Positions 8,180 through 18,236 of a stretch of DNA of 64,000 nt are shown here, one piece after another. Position 1 is the first letter of the stretch, and each line of letters starts with the position of its first letter. Source of the stretch: Clostridium kluyveri (lineage in GTDB: Bacteria; Bacillota; Clostridia; Clostridiales; Clostridiaceae); assembly GCF_001902295.1 (NCBI RefSeq), contig NZ_CP018335.1, positions 2,418,001-2,482,000 of the forward strand. Direction: 5' to 3'. The position numbers were made by a program, and so were the translations under genes. The notes beneath the pieces were generated by a model that made no database searches, was not told the origin of the DNA, and saw nothing but the letters and a program-made list of their open reading frames with translations.

Positions 8180-9228
8180 TTTAACAGCCCCCTTTGCCAT
8201 ATAAGTACCTTATCTCTAATTTTAAATATAATTGCCAATACAATAGAAAAAACTACTGCCATTATGACTATGGCCGCATAAACTTTTGCATAATTCGACC
8301 AGCCTTTAGCCCAGTTTATATACCACCCCAGCCCTGCCTTTGCTCCTACCATTTCAGAAACCACAAGTGTAGTAAATGAAAGTCCTGTAGCTGTATAAAT
8401 ACCTGTAAATATGGATGGCATAGCACCGGGTATAGCTATTTTAAATATTAAGAATTTTTCATCTGCTCCAAGGGTTTTAGCTGCTTCAAAATAGGATTTA
8501 GGTATATTTTCTATACCTCCAGAAGCCATAAAAGCCACTGGAAACCATACACAAAGTACAATTAGAGCTGCCTCTGAAACCAAAGTTGATGGAAATATTA
8601 CCATTACTACAGGTATCCATGCTACTGCAGGAACTACTCCTATGACTTTAAGTACAGGGAAAAACCAATAATACCATTGTCTGTACCATCCCATTAGAAT
8701 TCCTGTTACCAATCCTAAAAATGTTCCTACTATAAAACCTATAACTAAAAGTCTCATGGAATAAGCAGTACTCATCAAAAGTGTACTCCAATCTTCAACA
8801 ATTACCTGAATTATCTGAGCTGGTCCAGGGAAAAATGGCAGAGGCAGTATATTAGTTTTAGTAGACAATATATCCCATGCTGTAAATCCAATTCCTATAG
8901 CAAAATAAAATTGGGCTTTATGATTAAATTTTGCTCTTAGTTTTTCATTTGAAAAGGATATGATATATGTTATTCCCAGGTAAACTATAAAGAGTATCAG
9001 CATAACTCTATAGGGTAGTAAATTAACTTCCTGCACTGTAGGCAGTGCAAAATTTTCAATTAAAGCTACAATAAAAACAACAATTTGTAAAACTGTCCAA
9101 ACTTTTGATCTGGGTTTCCAGTTTACTGTATCAGGCGCTCTTACTACATTTATTTTATCAGTGCCCTCTGGTAAAATTTTTGATTTGGATATAGCCTTTG
9201 AACTCACCAATTCACTTAAAATGCTCAC
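8176..9228 (-). CDS. NitT/TauT-family ABC importer permease with N-terminal extension
   Basis: 350 residues against about 250-270 usual for SsuC/TauC. The binding-protein-dependent permease core occupies roughly residues 140-350, with the EAA loop near SYFEAAKTLGADEKFLIFKIAIPGA. An extra about 110 N-terminal residues carry a charged tail and additional hydrophobic helices (VWTVLQIVVFIVALIENFAL; VMLILFIVYLGITYII). GTG start with AGGAAGGAG upstream. It lies between the binding protein and the ATPase in one operon. Confidence 0.87.
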   Translation of the reverse strand: MSILSELVSSKAISKSKILPEGTDKINVVRAPDTVNWKPRSKVWTVLQIVVFIVALIENFALPTVQEVNLLPYRVMLILFIVYLGITYIISFSNEKLRAKFNHKAQFYFAIGIGFTAWDILSTKTNILPLPFFPGPAQIIQVIVEDWSTLLMSTAYSMRLLVIGFIVGTFLGLVTGILMGWYRQWYYWFFPVLKVIGVVPAVAWIPVVMVIFPSTLVSEAALIVLCVWFPVAFMASGGIENIPKSYFEAAKTLGADEKFLIFKIAIPGAMPSIFTGIYTATGLSFTTLVVSEMVGAKAGLGWYINWAKGWSNYAKVYAAIVIMAVVFSIVLAIIFKIRDKVLIWQRGLLK

Positions 9229-9272
9229 TTTAATTCTCCTTCCTACTATATATGTGAAAATATGCCAATACT

Positions 9273-10274
9273 TTACTTGCCTGATGCATCATAATATACA
9301 TCATTGGCAAATTTTTCAGGATCTGTATCCTTTTTTAAGAATCCAGTTTTATTTAACTGTCCTACAAAATATTTAACATCTTCTTTTGCAGCATCTGTAG
9401 TATATTGAAAATCATAATTTTTTATAAGTTCAGTAACAAGTTTTACATCCGTAGTTGATACATATTTTTTATCAACTTCAATTTTGGCAGCTTCTTCTGG
9501 ATTCTTTGCTATCCAGTCATCTGCCTCTTTATATGCTCTTACAAGAGCTGCAATTTTTTCCGGATTCTCTTTGATTTCTTTATTAGATGCATATAAAAAA
9601 CAACATGATTTTCCTTTAAACAATGGATCCTGTGCAATATCCGTTATAACTTTATAGTTATTATCTCGTTCAGCTAGGGTGGCAAATGGATCCCATGCAG
9701 CAAAAGCATCCACATCGCCTTTATCTACAGCTTTTGTCAATTGATCAAGTGGATAAGGTATCCATTTAACATCTTTGGTTGGATCAATTCCCGCATTAGC
9801 CAGTACAAGAGTGGTAATAGCCATTGGAGTTCCTCCTATTTCATCCACCCCTATTCTCTTTCCCTTCAAATCATTTGCAGTTTTTATAGGGGAATTAGGA
9901 GGTACAACCAATTTAATACAACCTTTATGCAGCCCACCTATAACTTTAATATCAAGGCCTTGTTGAACTGAAGGAAAAAATTGAAAATCACCATTGGTAA
10001 CAGTAAACCCACCACTTGCAAGTCCGGTTTTTTGTTCTTCAAATGTTCCACTTACAAGAGTTACATCAAATCCTTCTTTAGCAAAGAATCCTTTTTCCTT
10101 GGCTATATAAGCTGGAGCACCACAAACTCCTCCTCCAAGAGCCTGAATTTGAAGTTTTCCATATTTGTATTTTCCTGTAGATCCAGTAGAAGAGTTATTT
10201 TGCCCACATGCAGTAAAAACTGGAATAGAAGCTGCTATTAAAAAAATAGCAGCTAAATTTTTAAATCTTTTCAT
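9273..10274 (-). CDS. NitT/TauT-family substrate-binding lipoprotein (SsuA/TauA/NMT1-like)
   Basis: Lipoprotein signal with lipobox FTAC (about residues 19-22), then an NMT1/SsuA-type periplasmic-binding fold: GGVCGAPAYIAKEKGFFAKEGFDV, LKGKRIGVDEIGG, GDVDAFAAWDPFA. It is anchored outside the membrane and delivers ligand to the downstream permease. The gene starts 19 bases after the end of metY (10293-11621), arguing for a shared transcript and a sulfur-containing ligand, though thiamine precursors, nitrate and sulfonates share this fold. The unusual CC pair (KGKSCCFLY) is noted. Confidence 0.88.
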   Translation of the reverse strand: MKRFKNLAAIFLIAASIPVFTACGQNNSSTGSTGKYKYGKLQIQALGGGVCGAPAYIAKEKGFFAKEGFDVTLVSGTFEEQKTGLASGGFTVTNGDFQFFPSVQQGLDIKVIGGLHKGCIKLVVPPNSPIKTANDLKGKRIGVDEIGGTPMAITTLVLANAGIDPTKDVKWIPYPLDQLTKAVDKGDVDAFAAWDPFATLAERDNNYKVITDIAQDPLFKGKSCCFLYASNKEIKENPEKIAALVRAYKEADDWIAKNPEEAAKIEVDKKYVSTTDVKLVTELIKNYDFQYTTDAAKEDVKYFVGQLNKTGFLKKDTDPEKFANDVYYDASGK

Positions 10275-10292
10275 GATAATCCCCTCATCTTT

Positions 10293-11621
10293 CTATTTTA
10301 ATACTTCCTGAAGCTCTTCTGAGAAGGTTTTTTCAAATGCCTGCTCCAAATCCCAAATAAGATCTTCTGCATCTTCAAGTCCTATGGAAAGCCTTATTGT
10401 ATTGGATTCTATATGTGAAAATTCTTTTTCCTTCGGAGTAAGCTCACTGTGAGTTGTCTTAGGTGAATTTACAATGAGAGATCTAGAATCGCCTATATTG
10501 GCATGATAACTAAATAATTTTATTGAATTTAAAAATTTATCTATTTGATCATCTGTGCCTTTAAGTCCAAAGGAAAATACAGAGCCAGCTCCTTTAGGCA
10601 AGTATTTTTTACTGAGTTCTTTATAGGGACTATCATTTAACGAAGGATATTTTATCCACTGAACATTACTGTTTTCTTGTAAATAGCTAATTATTTTTTT
10701 AGTATTTGACAACTGCTTTTCTATTCTTTCAGATAAGGTTTCCAGGCCCAATAACACCAGATAAGCATCAAAAGGACTAAGTGCTGCACCAAAATAATTC
10801 AAATAATTAAGTCTTATTCTCGTGATAAATGGAAAATCTGGGAATACCTCAATAAAATTCCTCGCTCTACCTTCAGGGTTTCTTAGAGTATAGTAAGGTT
10901 CCAAAAATTGTGGAAACTTGCCACTTTCCCAATTAAATTTGCCACTTTCCAGTATAATTCCAGCAATTACATTGCCATGACCATTAAGTGCTTTGGTAGC
11001 TGAATAAATTACAATATCGGCGCCATATTTTATTGGATTAAGAAGATATGGTGTAGCTAGTGTATTATCTACAATAAGTGGTATATCATGTTCATGCGCT
11101 ACTTTTGCAATTTTTTCTATATCTGCTACAGCAGCATTTGGATTACTTATGCTTTCTACGAATATAGCCTTAGTATCCGGCTTTATTTGTTTTGCAAGAG
11201 CTTCTGGATTATTGAAATCATCAAACTTATCTATTTCAATACCAAATTTAGGATATAACTTTTTAAAACCATCCAATGTTCCTCCATAAAGATAAGGAGT
11301 TGTAAGTATCCTTCCTCCATCTTCAGCTACATTAAGAAGTGTATAGGTTATAGCGGCCATACCGGAACTTAGTGCAATGGCTGCTGCTGCTCCATCTAAA
11401 GCAGCAACCCTTTTTTCTAATACTTCAACTGTGGGATTACTAAGTCTTGAATAGATAAATCCCAGTTCTGAAAATGAGAACAATCTTCCTGCCCTGTCTG
11501 TACTTCCTAAATCAAATGCTGCAGTTTCATAGATTGGAACTGATACAGAGTGATTATGTTCTTTAGAATTATAACCTCCTCTTATTTTTATGGTATCAAA
11601 TCTTAAATTTTCTTCTGACAT
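10293..11621 (-). CDS. metY: O-acetylhomoserine sulfhydrylase (MetY-type), copy 1
   Basis: PLP enzyme of the Cys/Met metabolism family, 442 residues, usual MetY length. It should join O-acetylhomoserine with sulfide or methanethiol to give homocysteine or methionine. Seen: LSSGMAAITY, DNTLATPYLLNP, PLP lysine in YSATKALNGHG, and conserved C-terminal LIVNSPKTTHSELT and IRLSIGLED. The length with the insertion after GKFNWESGKFP marks it as MetY rather than MetB/MetC. AAGGGGG precedes the ATG. It leads the run into the NitT/TauT importer. Its sequence diverges clearly from the other two copies in the window. Confidence 0.9.
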   Translation of the reverse strand: MSEENLRFDTIKIRGGYNSKEHNHSVSVPIYETAAFDLGSTDRAGRLFSFSELGFIYSRLSNPTVEVLEKRVAALDGAAAAIALSSGMAAITYTLLNVAEDGGRILTTPYLYGGTLDGFKKLYPKFGIEIDKFDDFNNPEALAKQIKPDTKAIFVESISNPNAAVADIEKIAKVAHEHDIPLIVDNTLATPYLLNPIKYGADIVIYSATKALNGHGNVIAGIILESGKFNWESGKFPQFLEPYYTLRNPEGRARNFIEVFPDFPFITRIRLNYLNYFGAALSPFDAYLVLLGLETLSERIEKQLSNTKKIISYLQENSNVQWIKYPSLNDSPYKELSKKYLPKGAGSVFSFGLKGTDDQIDKFLNSIKLFSYHANIGDSRSLIVNSPKTTHSELTPKEKEFSHIESNTIRLSIGLEDAEDLIWDLEQAFEKTFSEELQEVLK

Positions 11622-11662
11622 TAAAAAACCCCCTTAAAAATTTATTAAAATTAATTTTATAT

Positions 11663-11693
11663 AAAAAGGCCGCATCTTTTTAGGGATGCAGCC
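11663..11693 (-). terminator. Intrinsic terminator between hydrolase and metY copy 1
   Basis: On the minus strand GGCTGCATC pairs with GATGCGGCC, followed by TTTTTAT. It lies 3' of the hydrolase and 5' of metY, so it either ends the upstream operon or attenuates the downstream one. A small CTGGT-AA-ACCAG hairpin precedes it. Confidence 0.75.
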
Positions 11694-11750
11694 TCTGGTT
11701 TACCAGTGAGCTTTGCAAATATTATTTTTTAAAATTATATATTATTTTAA

Positions 11751-12749
11751 TTATATATGATTATATAGCCAATTATGCAAATCCTTTATTACTTCGTCTC
11801 TATTTACCTCTCTAAGCATTTCATGCCTTCCATTTTCATATATCTTATAAGTTGCATCTTTAATACCATATTGTTTATATATTTTAAACAGTTCCTTTAT
11901 ACCCTTTCCATTATCTCCAAAGGGATCTTTACTCCCGGATATTGAAAATATAGGTAAGTCCTTAGGTATTCTTTCCACAACAGAAGGCTTGTGTATATCC
12001 TTTAAAGAATTAAATAAATCCTCAAAATAGCCGACCTTATATTCTACTGCAGCATAAGGAGAATTTAATGTATCCTCAAGCATTTTAGAATCACTTGTCA
12101 GCCAATCATAATCTGTTTTAGAAGGTTGAAATTCATCATTAAAATGCTCAAAAAATATATTTGAAGCTTCAATACTCACAGCCTTTCTTCCAATCTTTTT
12201 TGCCTCTTTACTTGCTGTTTCAATTAACTCTGCTATTTTTTTTATGTGAATCGGGCCTGTAGTCCCAGAATATATGATTCCATTTACCTCACTGCCATAT
12301 TTATAGGCATATATCTGAGCTAAAACTGAACCTAAACTGTGGCCCAAAAGAAAATTTGGCAATGACGGGTTCTGCCTTTTTATAATATCCGTCAACAACT
12401 TTATATCTTCAACCATCCAATTTACTCCATCTTCTCCCATATATCCTGCATTTTCTGCATAGGATGGTTCATTTATGTCTCCTGCTGTTCTACCATGTCC
12501 ACGTCCCTCATTAATATATACAATAAAACCAGCTTTAACCATCTCCTGGCTAAATTCTCTATAATAATCAGTAGTTTCTCCCATACCATGGGCTACTTGT
12601 ATAACACCATATATATCTTTATCTTTAGTCGGATACCACTTTTCAGTAAAAATATCCACCCCCTGAGCATCCTTATAAAAGAATGTTTCAGATATATATA
12701 CAGTATTTGATTTCACATTTGGAGTTACTTCTATATTATTTATACCCAT
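11751..12749 (-). CDS. Alpha/beta hydrolase (monoacylglycerol lipase / lysophospholipase-like)
   Basis: 332-residue Hydrolase_4 (PldB-like) protein. Seen: oxyanion motif HGMGE, nucleophile GHSLGS, Asp in SGSKDPFGD, His in ENGRHEMLREV. No signal peptide, so cytoplasmic. GAGGTG precedes the ATG. It lies between two metY genes in the same direction (35 bases after the first). The placement suggests ester or thioester hydrolysis linked to sulfur scavenging, but a simple lipase is equally possible. Confidence 0.85.
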   Translation of the reverse strand: MGINNIEVTPNVKSNTVYISETFFYKDAQGVDIFTEKWYPTKDKDIYGVIQVAHGMGETTDYYREFSQEMVKAGFIVYINEGRGHGRTAGDINEPSYAENAGYMGEDGVNWMVEDIKLLTDIIKRQNPSLPNFLLGHSLGSVLAQIYAYKYGSEVNGIIYSGTTGPIHIKKIAELIETASKEAKKIGRKAVSIEASNIFFEHFNDEFQPSKTDYDWLTSDSKMLEDTLNSPYAAVEYKVGYFEDLFNSLKDIHKPSVVERIPKDLPIFSISGSKDPFGDNGKGIKELFKIYKQYGIKDATYKIYENGRHEMLREVNRDEVIKDLHNWLYNHI

Positions 12750-12783
12750 ATATTACACCTCTGTATTTTTAAAATTACCTATT

Positions 12784-14082
12784 TCAGACTTTATCTAAAG
12801 CCTGCTGAAAATCTGCTATTATATCTTCAATATCTTCGATTCCTACAGATACCCTGATTAATTCAGGTGTTACTCCTGCTTCTCTTTGTTGTTCTTCCGA
12901 CAATGCCAAATGGGTTGTACTTGCAGGATGGATCACATAGGTTCTTACATCACCTAAATTAACAACTATAGAAGCTAATTTTAAATTTTCTCCTAAAGTT
13001 TTTGCCGCTTCAATTCCTCCCTTTACCCCAAAGGTTAAAATTCCACTTGCTCCTCCATTTAAATACTTTTTTGCTCTTTCATATTCTGGATCCCATTCCA
13101 GATAGGGATATCTAACCCATTGAATTTTAGGATGATTTGAAAGGTATTTAGCTAGATTTAAAGCATTATATGAATGTCTTTCCATTCTTAAATGTAGTGT
13201 TTCCAATCCCAGATTTGTTAAAAATGCATTAAATGGAGCTGGCGCTGCACCAAATTCTTCAACTAAATTGGTTCTTAATTTTCCTGAGAAAGCACGTTTT
13301 CCGAATTCATTGACAAATATCACGTTGTAGGGACCAGTGGGAGTAGTATAATCGGGAAATTTTCCATTTGCCCAATTAAAGTTTCCCCCATCAATAATTA
13401 TTCCTCCAAGAGACACTGCATGCCCGTCTGAGTATTTAGTAGTAGAATGAACCACTATATTTGCTCCATATTCAAAGGGATTTATAAGATAAGGTGTTGC
13501 TATAGTGTTATCAACGATAAACGGTATATCCAATTTTACTGCCGCAGAAGAAAATTTATCAAAATCCAATACATTAAGTCCTGGATTTCCTATGGTTTCC
13601 CCAAATATCAGTTTAGTATTTTCTGTTGCTGCCTCTAAAATCTCTTCTTCAGAAGCTGTGGGGTCTACAAAGGATACATTAATCCCTAACTTAGGTATAA
13701 TCGTATTAAAAAGATTATATGTACCTCCATATAGATTTGAATTTGCAATAATGTGATCTCCTGAATTTGCAATATTTATTATGGAATAGACTACTGCTGA
13801 TTGTCCCGACGCAGTGGCAATTGCTTCAACACCACCTTGTAATTCTACATATTTTTTTTCAAGTGTTGTCACCGTTGGATTTCCTACTCTCGTGTACAGA
13901 TATCCTCCTTGTTTATTTAATGCTGTTACATCTGCACTTACTGCCGCTACATTTGCCACTTCATCAAAAGTGTCATATTTATATGATGTACTTTGAACTA
14001 TTGAAGCTACCCTTGGATCACCTGACTTAGGCGAATATCCTCCCTGTACTGCTTTTGTTCCTATTTTAAATTTTTCACTCAT
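12784..14082 (-). CDS. metY: O-acetylhomoserine sulfhydrylase (MetY-type), copy 2
   Basis: 432-residue PLP enzyme with ATASGQSAVVYSI, DNTIATPYLINP, PLP lysine in VHSTTKYSDGHA, and C-terminal VIHPASTTHLALSEEQ and IRVSVGIED. It uses sulfide (or methanethiol) and O-acetylhomoserine. GAGGAGA precedes the ATG. The gene follows msrA in the run that begins at the SAM-I riboswitch, so it may be controlled by methionine status through read-through. Arginines are mainly AGA, as in the surrounding genome. Confidence 0.92.
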   Translation of the reverse strand: MSEKFKIGTKAVQGGYSPKSGDPRVASIVQSTSYKYDTFDEVANVAAVSADVTALNKQGGYLYTRVGNPTVTTLEKKYVELQGGVEAIATASGQSAVVYSIINIANSGDHIIANSNLYGGTYNLFNTIIPKLGINVSFVDPTASEEEILEAATENTKLIFGETIGNPGLNVLDFDKFSSAAVKLDIPFIVDNTIATPYLINPFEYGANIVVHSTTKYSDGHAVSLGGIIIDGGNFNWANGKFPDYTTPTGPYNVIFVNEFGKRAFSGKLRTNLVEEFGAAPAPFNAFLTNLGLETLHLRMERHSYNALNLAKYLSNHPKIQWVRYPYLEWDPEYERAKKYLNGGASGILTFGVKGGIEAAKTLGENLKLASIVVNLGDVRTYVIHPASTTHLALSEEQQREAGVTPELIRVSVGIEDIEDIIADFQQALDKV

Positions 14083-14151
14083 GAAAATCTCCTCTTTTCT
14101 AAATTTAGATATATTTTACAAGACATAGTAGATGTATGTGCACATTAGTTT

Positions 14152-14637
14152 TTATTTTACTAATAATTCTTTTGGAATATGGCAATATCCATTTGGATTT
14201 TTATCCAAATACTTTTGATGATATTCCTCTGCATCATAAAAATTTTTTAGAGGTTCTACTTCAGTTACAATAATCTTTTTATATTTTCTCTGCTCATTTT
14301 CCTTGGACTTTTTTATTACTTCAACATCTTTTCCATCAAAATAATAAATTCCTGTACGATATTGAGTACCTATATCATGTCCCTGTCTATCTTTTACTGT
14401 TGGATCAATTACCTTCCAATAATTACTAAGTAGTTGCTCTAATTTTATGATATTATCATCATATTCTATATAACAAGCTTCTGCAAAACCTGTATTATTT
14501 TTGCATACTAGTCCATAGGTTGGATTTTTTGTATTGCCATTAGCATATCCAACTTTAGTATAGACGACACCATCTATTGTATTAAAATAAGCTTCAATCC
14601 CCCAAAAACAACCTCCTGCTAAAACAATTTTTCCCAT
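14152..14637 (-). CDS. msrA: Peptide methionine sulfoxide reductase A
   Basis: 161 residues, typical MsrA. The catalytic Cys is in GGCFWGIEAYF (about residue 10). Other conserved stretches are KVGYANG, VIDPTVKDRQGHDIGTQYRTGIYY and EYHQKYLDKNPNGYCHIP, whose Cys may act in recycling. It reduces methionine-S-sulfoxide using thioredoxin. GGGAGG precedes the ATG. Its position between the CUT2 importer and metY adds a repair/salvage step to the methionine region. Confidence 0.93.
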   Translation of the reverse strand: MGKIVLAGGCFWGIEAYFNTIDGVVYTKVGYANGNTKNPTYGLVCKNNTGFAEACYIEYDDNIIKLEQLLSNYWKVIDPTVKDRQGHDIGTQYRTGIYYFDGKDVEVIKKSKENEQRKYKKIIVTEVEPLKNFYDAEEYHQKYLDKNPNGYCHIPKELLVK

Positions 14638-14720
14638 AAATTTAACCTCCCTGCATAATTTATAATTTTTTACTTTTTATGATTTTTAACTCAGATGCCA
14701 TTTAAAATAAATAAAATAAC

Positions 14721-15704
14721 TTAGACAACAGAAGCTTTTCTAATAAAAATGACTCTATAAGAATTTAATATTAATACAGAAAACATTAACAACCCATGAG
14801 CTACACTTTGCCAATAAAAATTAATCTCCTCTAAACTAAGACCATTGGATACAACTCCATAAAATATTACTCCAACCAATGTACCTGGTACATCTACAAA
14901 ACCCTTCTCATTTAAAGTACTTCCAATAAAAACCGCACCTATAGCATCCATCAGATAGTAGCTTCCACTAAGGGGAACATAAGATTTTACTGCAGAAGCT
15001 CCAACTATTCCAGCTAATGCACAGATTACACTACATAGTACAAAAGCATAAAAGGTATATTTTTTTACGGGAACACCAGAAAGCTTCGCGGCTTCACTTT
15101 GAGAGCCAATGGCATATAAATATCTGCCCAATATGGTTTTCTTCAACAAAAAATGTACAAGTACTGATACCAAAATAGCTAAAATTACAGAAAATTTAAA
15201 ATCAATTTGCCCTCCCCATTTTTGTACCACAAATATACTTCCATCTCCTAAAAATTTAAATACTCCATCCATCTCTGGCATATATACAGGTGTTCCTCCT
15301 TTAGTAATAATTTTTTCTATACTTTGTCCTATAAAAAGAGTTCCCAGTGTAGCTAAAAATATGGTAATCTTAACCTTCAACACCAAAAAGCTATTAAAAG
15401 CTCCTACAATAGCCCCTGAAAGCAGTCCAAAAATAATGGCTATTAGCCATCCAGAACCTGCTTCTAATAACAACACAGATACCATGCCTCCAATATCAAA
15501 TGCCACAGCTACAGAAAGATCTATTCCTCCTGCTGCAACGACTAGACACAATCCTACAGATACTAAAGCAAGTATAGCTGATTGACTGAAAATATTTATT
15601 AAATTACCAGGATTCAAAAAATCAGGAGTAGTTACAGAAAGTCCTATAATTAATAATAATAATGCTATTATAGTGCTATATCGTATTAAAATATTTTTCA
15701 ACAT
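14721..15704 (-). CDS. CUT2-family (RbsC-like) ABC importer permease, second
   Basis: 327 residues, about 9-10 hydrophobic helices, with typical BPD_transp_2 signatures AAGGIDLSVA and IGSQSEAAKLSGVPVKKYTF. It starts 4 bases after the stop of the first permease, with GGAGGT upstream. Two unlike permeases in one operon imply a heterodimeric channel, as in AI-2 and some pentose importers. Substrate: see the binding protein. Confidence 0.88.
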   Translation of the reverse strand: MLKNILIRYSTIIALLLLIIGLSVTTPDFLNPGNLINIFSQSAILALVSVGLCLVVAAGGIDLSVAVAFDIGGMVSVLLLEAGSGWLIAIIFGLLSGAIVGAFNSFLVLKVKITIFLATLGTLFIGQSIEKIITKGGTPVYMPEMDGVFKFLGDGSIFVVQKWGGQIDFKFSVILAILVSVLVHFLLKKTILGRYLYAIGSQSEAAKLSGVPVKKYTFYAFVLCSVICALAGIVGASAVKSYVPLSGSYYLMDAIGAVFIGSTLNEKGFVDVPGTLVGVIFYGVVSNGLSLEEINFYWQSVAHGLLMFSVLILNSYRVIFIRKASVV

Positions 15705-15708
15705 ATTT

Positions 15709-16695
15709 TTAATTTAACCTCCTTTGCTGTGTAGTAGTAATTGCTACCGCCATCAATATTAAGACACCTTTAACTGCATAAACCCAATATGTTGGAACAT
15801 TTATTAAGGTAAATCCATTTGTAAGCATTTCAACAAATAATGCACTAAGAATCGTACCTGGAATATTGGGTACAGAAGTATGTGAAAAAATAGCACTCAT
15901 GTAAGCTGAAAGTAATATATCAAATAACATGACATCTCCTATTCCAGGCACACTGCCAGATAGCCGAGAAGCAGCTAGTACACCTGCAATTAATGCACTT
16001 ATTGATGCAATAATATAAGTTAAAGATAAAATAAACTTTACATTAATACCTGATATTGTTGCAGCTTCAGGATTTCCTCCTACAGCATTTATCCAATTTC
16101 CAAATGCTGATTTATTTAAAAGTATATACAATATTATTTCAACTAATATAAATACCCAAACTGAACTTGGCAAGAATAAAAAACTTCCACTTGATAAAAA
16201 TTGAAATATAGGATTAGACACATCTATGGGCTTATTGCCAGAAATAAGCAGTTCAGTTCCTTGTAATAAATACATCATTGACAATGTTGCAAGTAAAGGG
16301 ATTATTTTAAGTTTTACAATCATAAAAGAATTTATAAATCCTATAAATAAACTGCAAACTACACTTATTCCTATTATCACTAAAAAAGAATAGTTTTTGC
16401 TTATTAAATAAGTTATAATAACACTGCTGATTGCAAGATTATTTCCTAGTGATAGATCGATTCCTCCTCTGATAACATGAGTACCGCCTCCAATTAATAT
16501 TATAGTCATTCCAGAGGCAACAATTCCTAAGACACTAGCTTGATTCAATATATTTAATATGTTTTGCAATTGTAAAAAAGATGGTGAAATAATTGAAAAT
16601 ACTATAGCCAGAACAATAAATATTATATATCCACAATATTTAAATAAAATATTAGTAAACTTTAAGGACTTAGCATTTACTGCCAATTGAGTCAT
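15709..16695 (-). CDS. CUT2-family (RbsC-like) ABC importer permease, first
   Basis: 328 residues with IIGGGTHVIRGGIDLSLG and VGGNPEAATISGINVKF, the RbsC-type signatures, and about 9-10 hydrophobic helices. Its ATG lies inside the end of the ATPase gene (26-base overlap), with GGGGGGAA upstream, so translation is coupled. It pairs with the following permease in the membrane. Confidence 0.88.
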   Translation of the reverse strand: MTQLAVNAKSLKFTNILFKYCGYIIFIVLAIVFSIISPSFLQLQNILNILNQASVLGIVASGMTIILIGGGTHVIRGGIDLSLGNNLAISSVIITYLISKNYSFLVIIGISVVCSLFIGFINSFMIVKLKIIPLLATLSMMYLLQGTELLISGNKPIDVSNPIFQFLSSGSFLFLPSSVWVFILVEIILYILLNKSAFGNWINAVGGNPEAATISGINVKFILSLTYIIASISALIAGVLAASRLSGSVPGIGDVMLFDILLSAYMSAIFSHTSVPNIPGTILSALFVEMLTNGFTLINVPTYWVYAVKGVLILMAVAITTTQQRRLN

Positions 16696-18193
16696 TTTTA
16701 TTTCCCCCCATCATAGAAATAAATACTTCATTTGTTGTTATACTATTTCCATCAAATTCATTTATAACTTTTCCTCTATACATTACTAAAATACGATCAG
16801 ACAATCCCACTAACTCCTGTATATCTTGTGAAATTAATATTATTCCTGCTCCTTGTTCGGCCATTTCACTTATAATAGAGTAAATCTCTACTTTTGCACC
16901 TACATCAACTCCTGAAGTTAACTCATTTAATATAAAAAGCTTAGAATCGCTATTTAGCCACTTTCCAATGGCAACTTTTTGTTGATTTCCACCACTGAGC
17001 AGACCGGCAGCCGTTTCCTGACTAAAAGTACGAATTCCTAATTTTTCTATCAGTTCATGTACCTTGTCATGTTCATATGTATTGTTAATTATTCCTTTGT
17101 CACTTATTTTTTTTAAGCTTGAAATAGTTATATTTTCTCGAACAGACATATTTTGAATTACACCTAACTTTCGTCTATCCTCAGGTATATATGCAATTCC
17201 CAGCGCTACTGATTTTTCAGGACTATTTTTTAATAATTGTCTCCCATTAAATTCTACAGCTCCACCAACTATTCCACTGCTATCATAAATAGCTTTGCCT
17301 ACGTCAGTATGTCCAGATCCCATCAACCCTGTTATACCGATTATTTCCCCGCTATGAACTTGAAAACTCACATCAGTAAATTGCCCACTATGAGTCAATC
17401 CTTTCACATTTAACAGAACTTCTTTTTTCCATCTTTTTTTAGGTGGAAACTGATTTTCTATGTTTCGGCCAATCATCATAACTACAATATCCTTAACTTC
17501 CAGTCCGTTACAATCCATAGTTTTAACTTTTGTACCATTTCTGAGAACCGTAATCCTATGGCATAAATCTAACACTTCACCTAAGTAATGGGATATATAA
17601 ATAACTGCAATTTTTTTACCTAATTCTCGTATAATTGAAAATAGTCTGTCTGCCTCTTGTTTTGGAAGCACTGCAGTAGGTTCATCGAAAACAATTATTT
17701 TAGGGTCATTAAGTAATGCACGGCAAATCTGAATTAACTGCTGTTCACCTACAGTTAAATTACCCATTAATCTATTTCCTGAAATAACAATTCCTAATTT
17801 TTCTTTTAAAATTACCTCAGCCTCTTTTTCCATTGATTTTCTATTCAATAATTTAAGATGAGAATATGTAGGCTCAATACCTAAAAATAGAGACTCTGCA
17901 ACAGTTAGATGAGGAACTATATATCTTTCTTGATGAATAAAATGTATTTTCATCTTATCTACAATCTTCGTTGTTAAATGCTCTTTAATTTCCCCATTAA
18001 ATTTAATCTGTCCACTATCTTGACTATAAATTCCTGCGAGTATTTTCATTAAAGTAGATTTTCCAGCTCCATTTTCTCCCACAATTCCATGAATTTCAGC
18101 ATTACGGATTTGTAAAGTAACATTTTCAAGAGCCTTAACTCCTGGGAATTCTTTTTGTATATTTATCATCTCTAAAATATATTCTTCACTCAT
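16670..18193 (-). CDS. CUT2-family (RbsA-like) ABC importer ATPase, double domain
   Basis: 507 residues with two ATPase domains. First: GENGAGKST, LTVGEQQLIQICRAL, VFDEPTAVL. Second: degenerate Walker A GLMGSGHTDVGKA, intact signature LLSGGNQQK and FILNELTSGVD. This asymmetry is normal for RbsA/MglA-type proteins. The ribosome site AAGGAG lies before ATG. It forms the cytoplasmic motor for the two downstream permeases. Confidence 0.9.
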   Translation of the reverse strand: MSEEYILEMINIQKEFPGVKALENVTLQIRNAEIHGIVGENGAGKSTLMKILAGIYSQDSGQIKFNGEIKEHLTTKIVDKMKIHFIHQERYIVPHLTVAESLFLGIEPTYSHLKLLNRKSMEKEAEVILKEKLGIVISGNRLMGNLTVGEQQLIQICRALLNDPKIIVFDEPTAVLPKQEADRLFSIIRELGKKIAVIYISHYLGEVLDLCHRITVLRNGTKVKTMDCNGLEVKDIVVMMIGRNIENQFPPKKRWKKEVLLNVKGLTHSGQFTDVSFQVHSGEIIGITGLMGSGHTDVGKAIYDSSGIVGGAVEFNGRQLLKNSPEKSVALGIAYIPEDRRKLGVIQNMSVRENITISSLKKISDKGIINNTYEHDKVHELIEKLGIRTFSQETAAGLLSGGNQQKVAIGKWLNSDSKLFILNELTSGVDVGAKVEIYSIISEMAEQGAGIILISQDIQELVGLSDRILVMYRGKVINEFDGNSITTNEVFISMMGGNKNDSIGSKC

Positions 18194-18236
18194 AAAATTT
18201 AACTATTCTCCTTTTAACCGCATATTATTATTTCAA

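Noticed and set aside
11640..11700. Possible second riboswitch or T-box before metY copy 1
   Set aside because: Only two simple hairpins are present; there is no T-box motif and no S-box core, so it is best read as a terminator.
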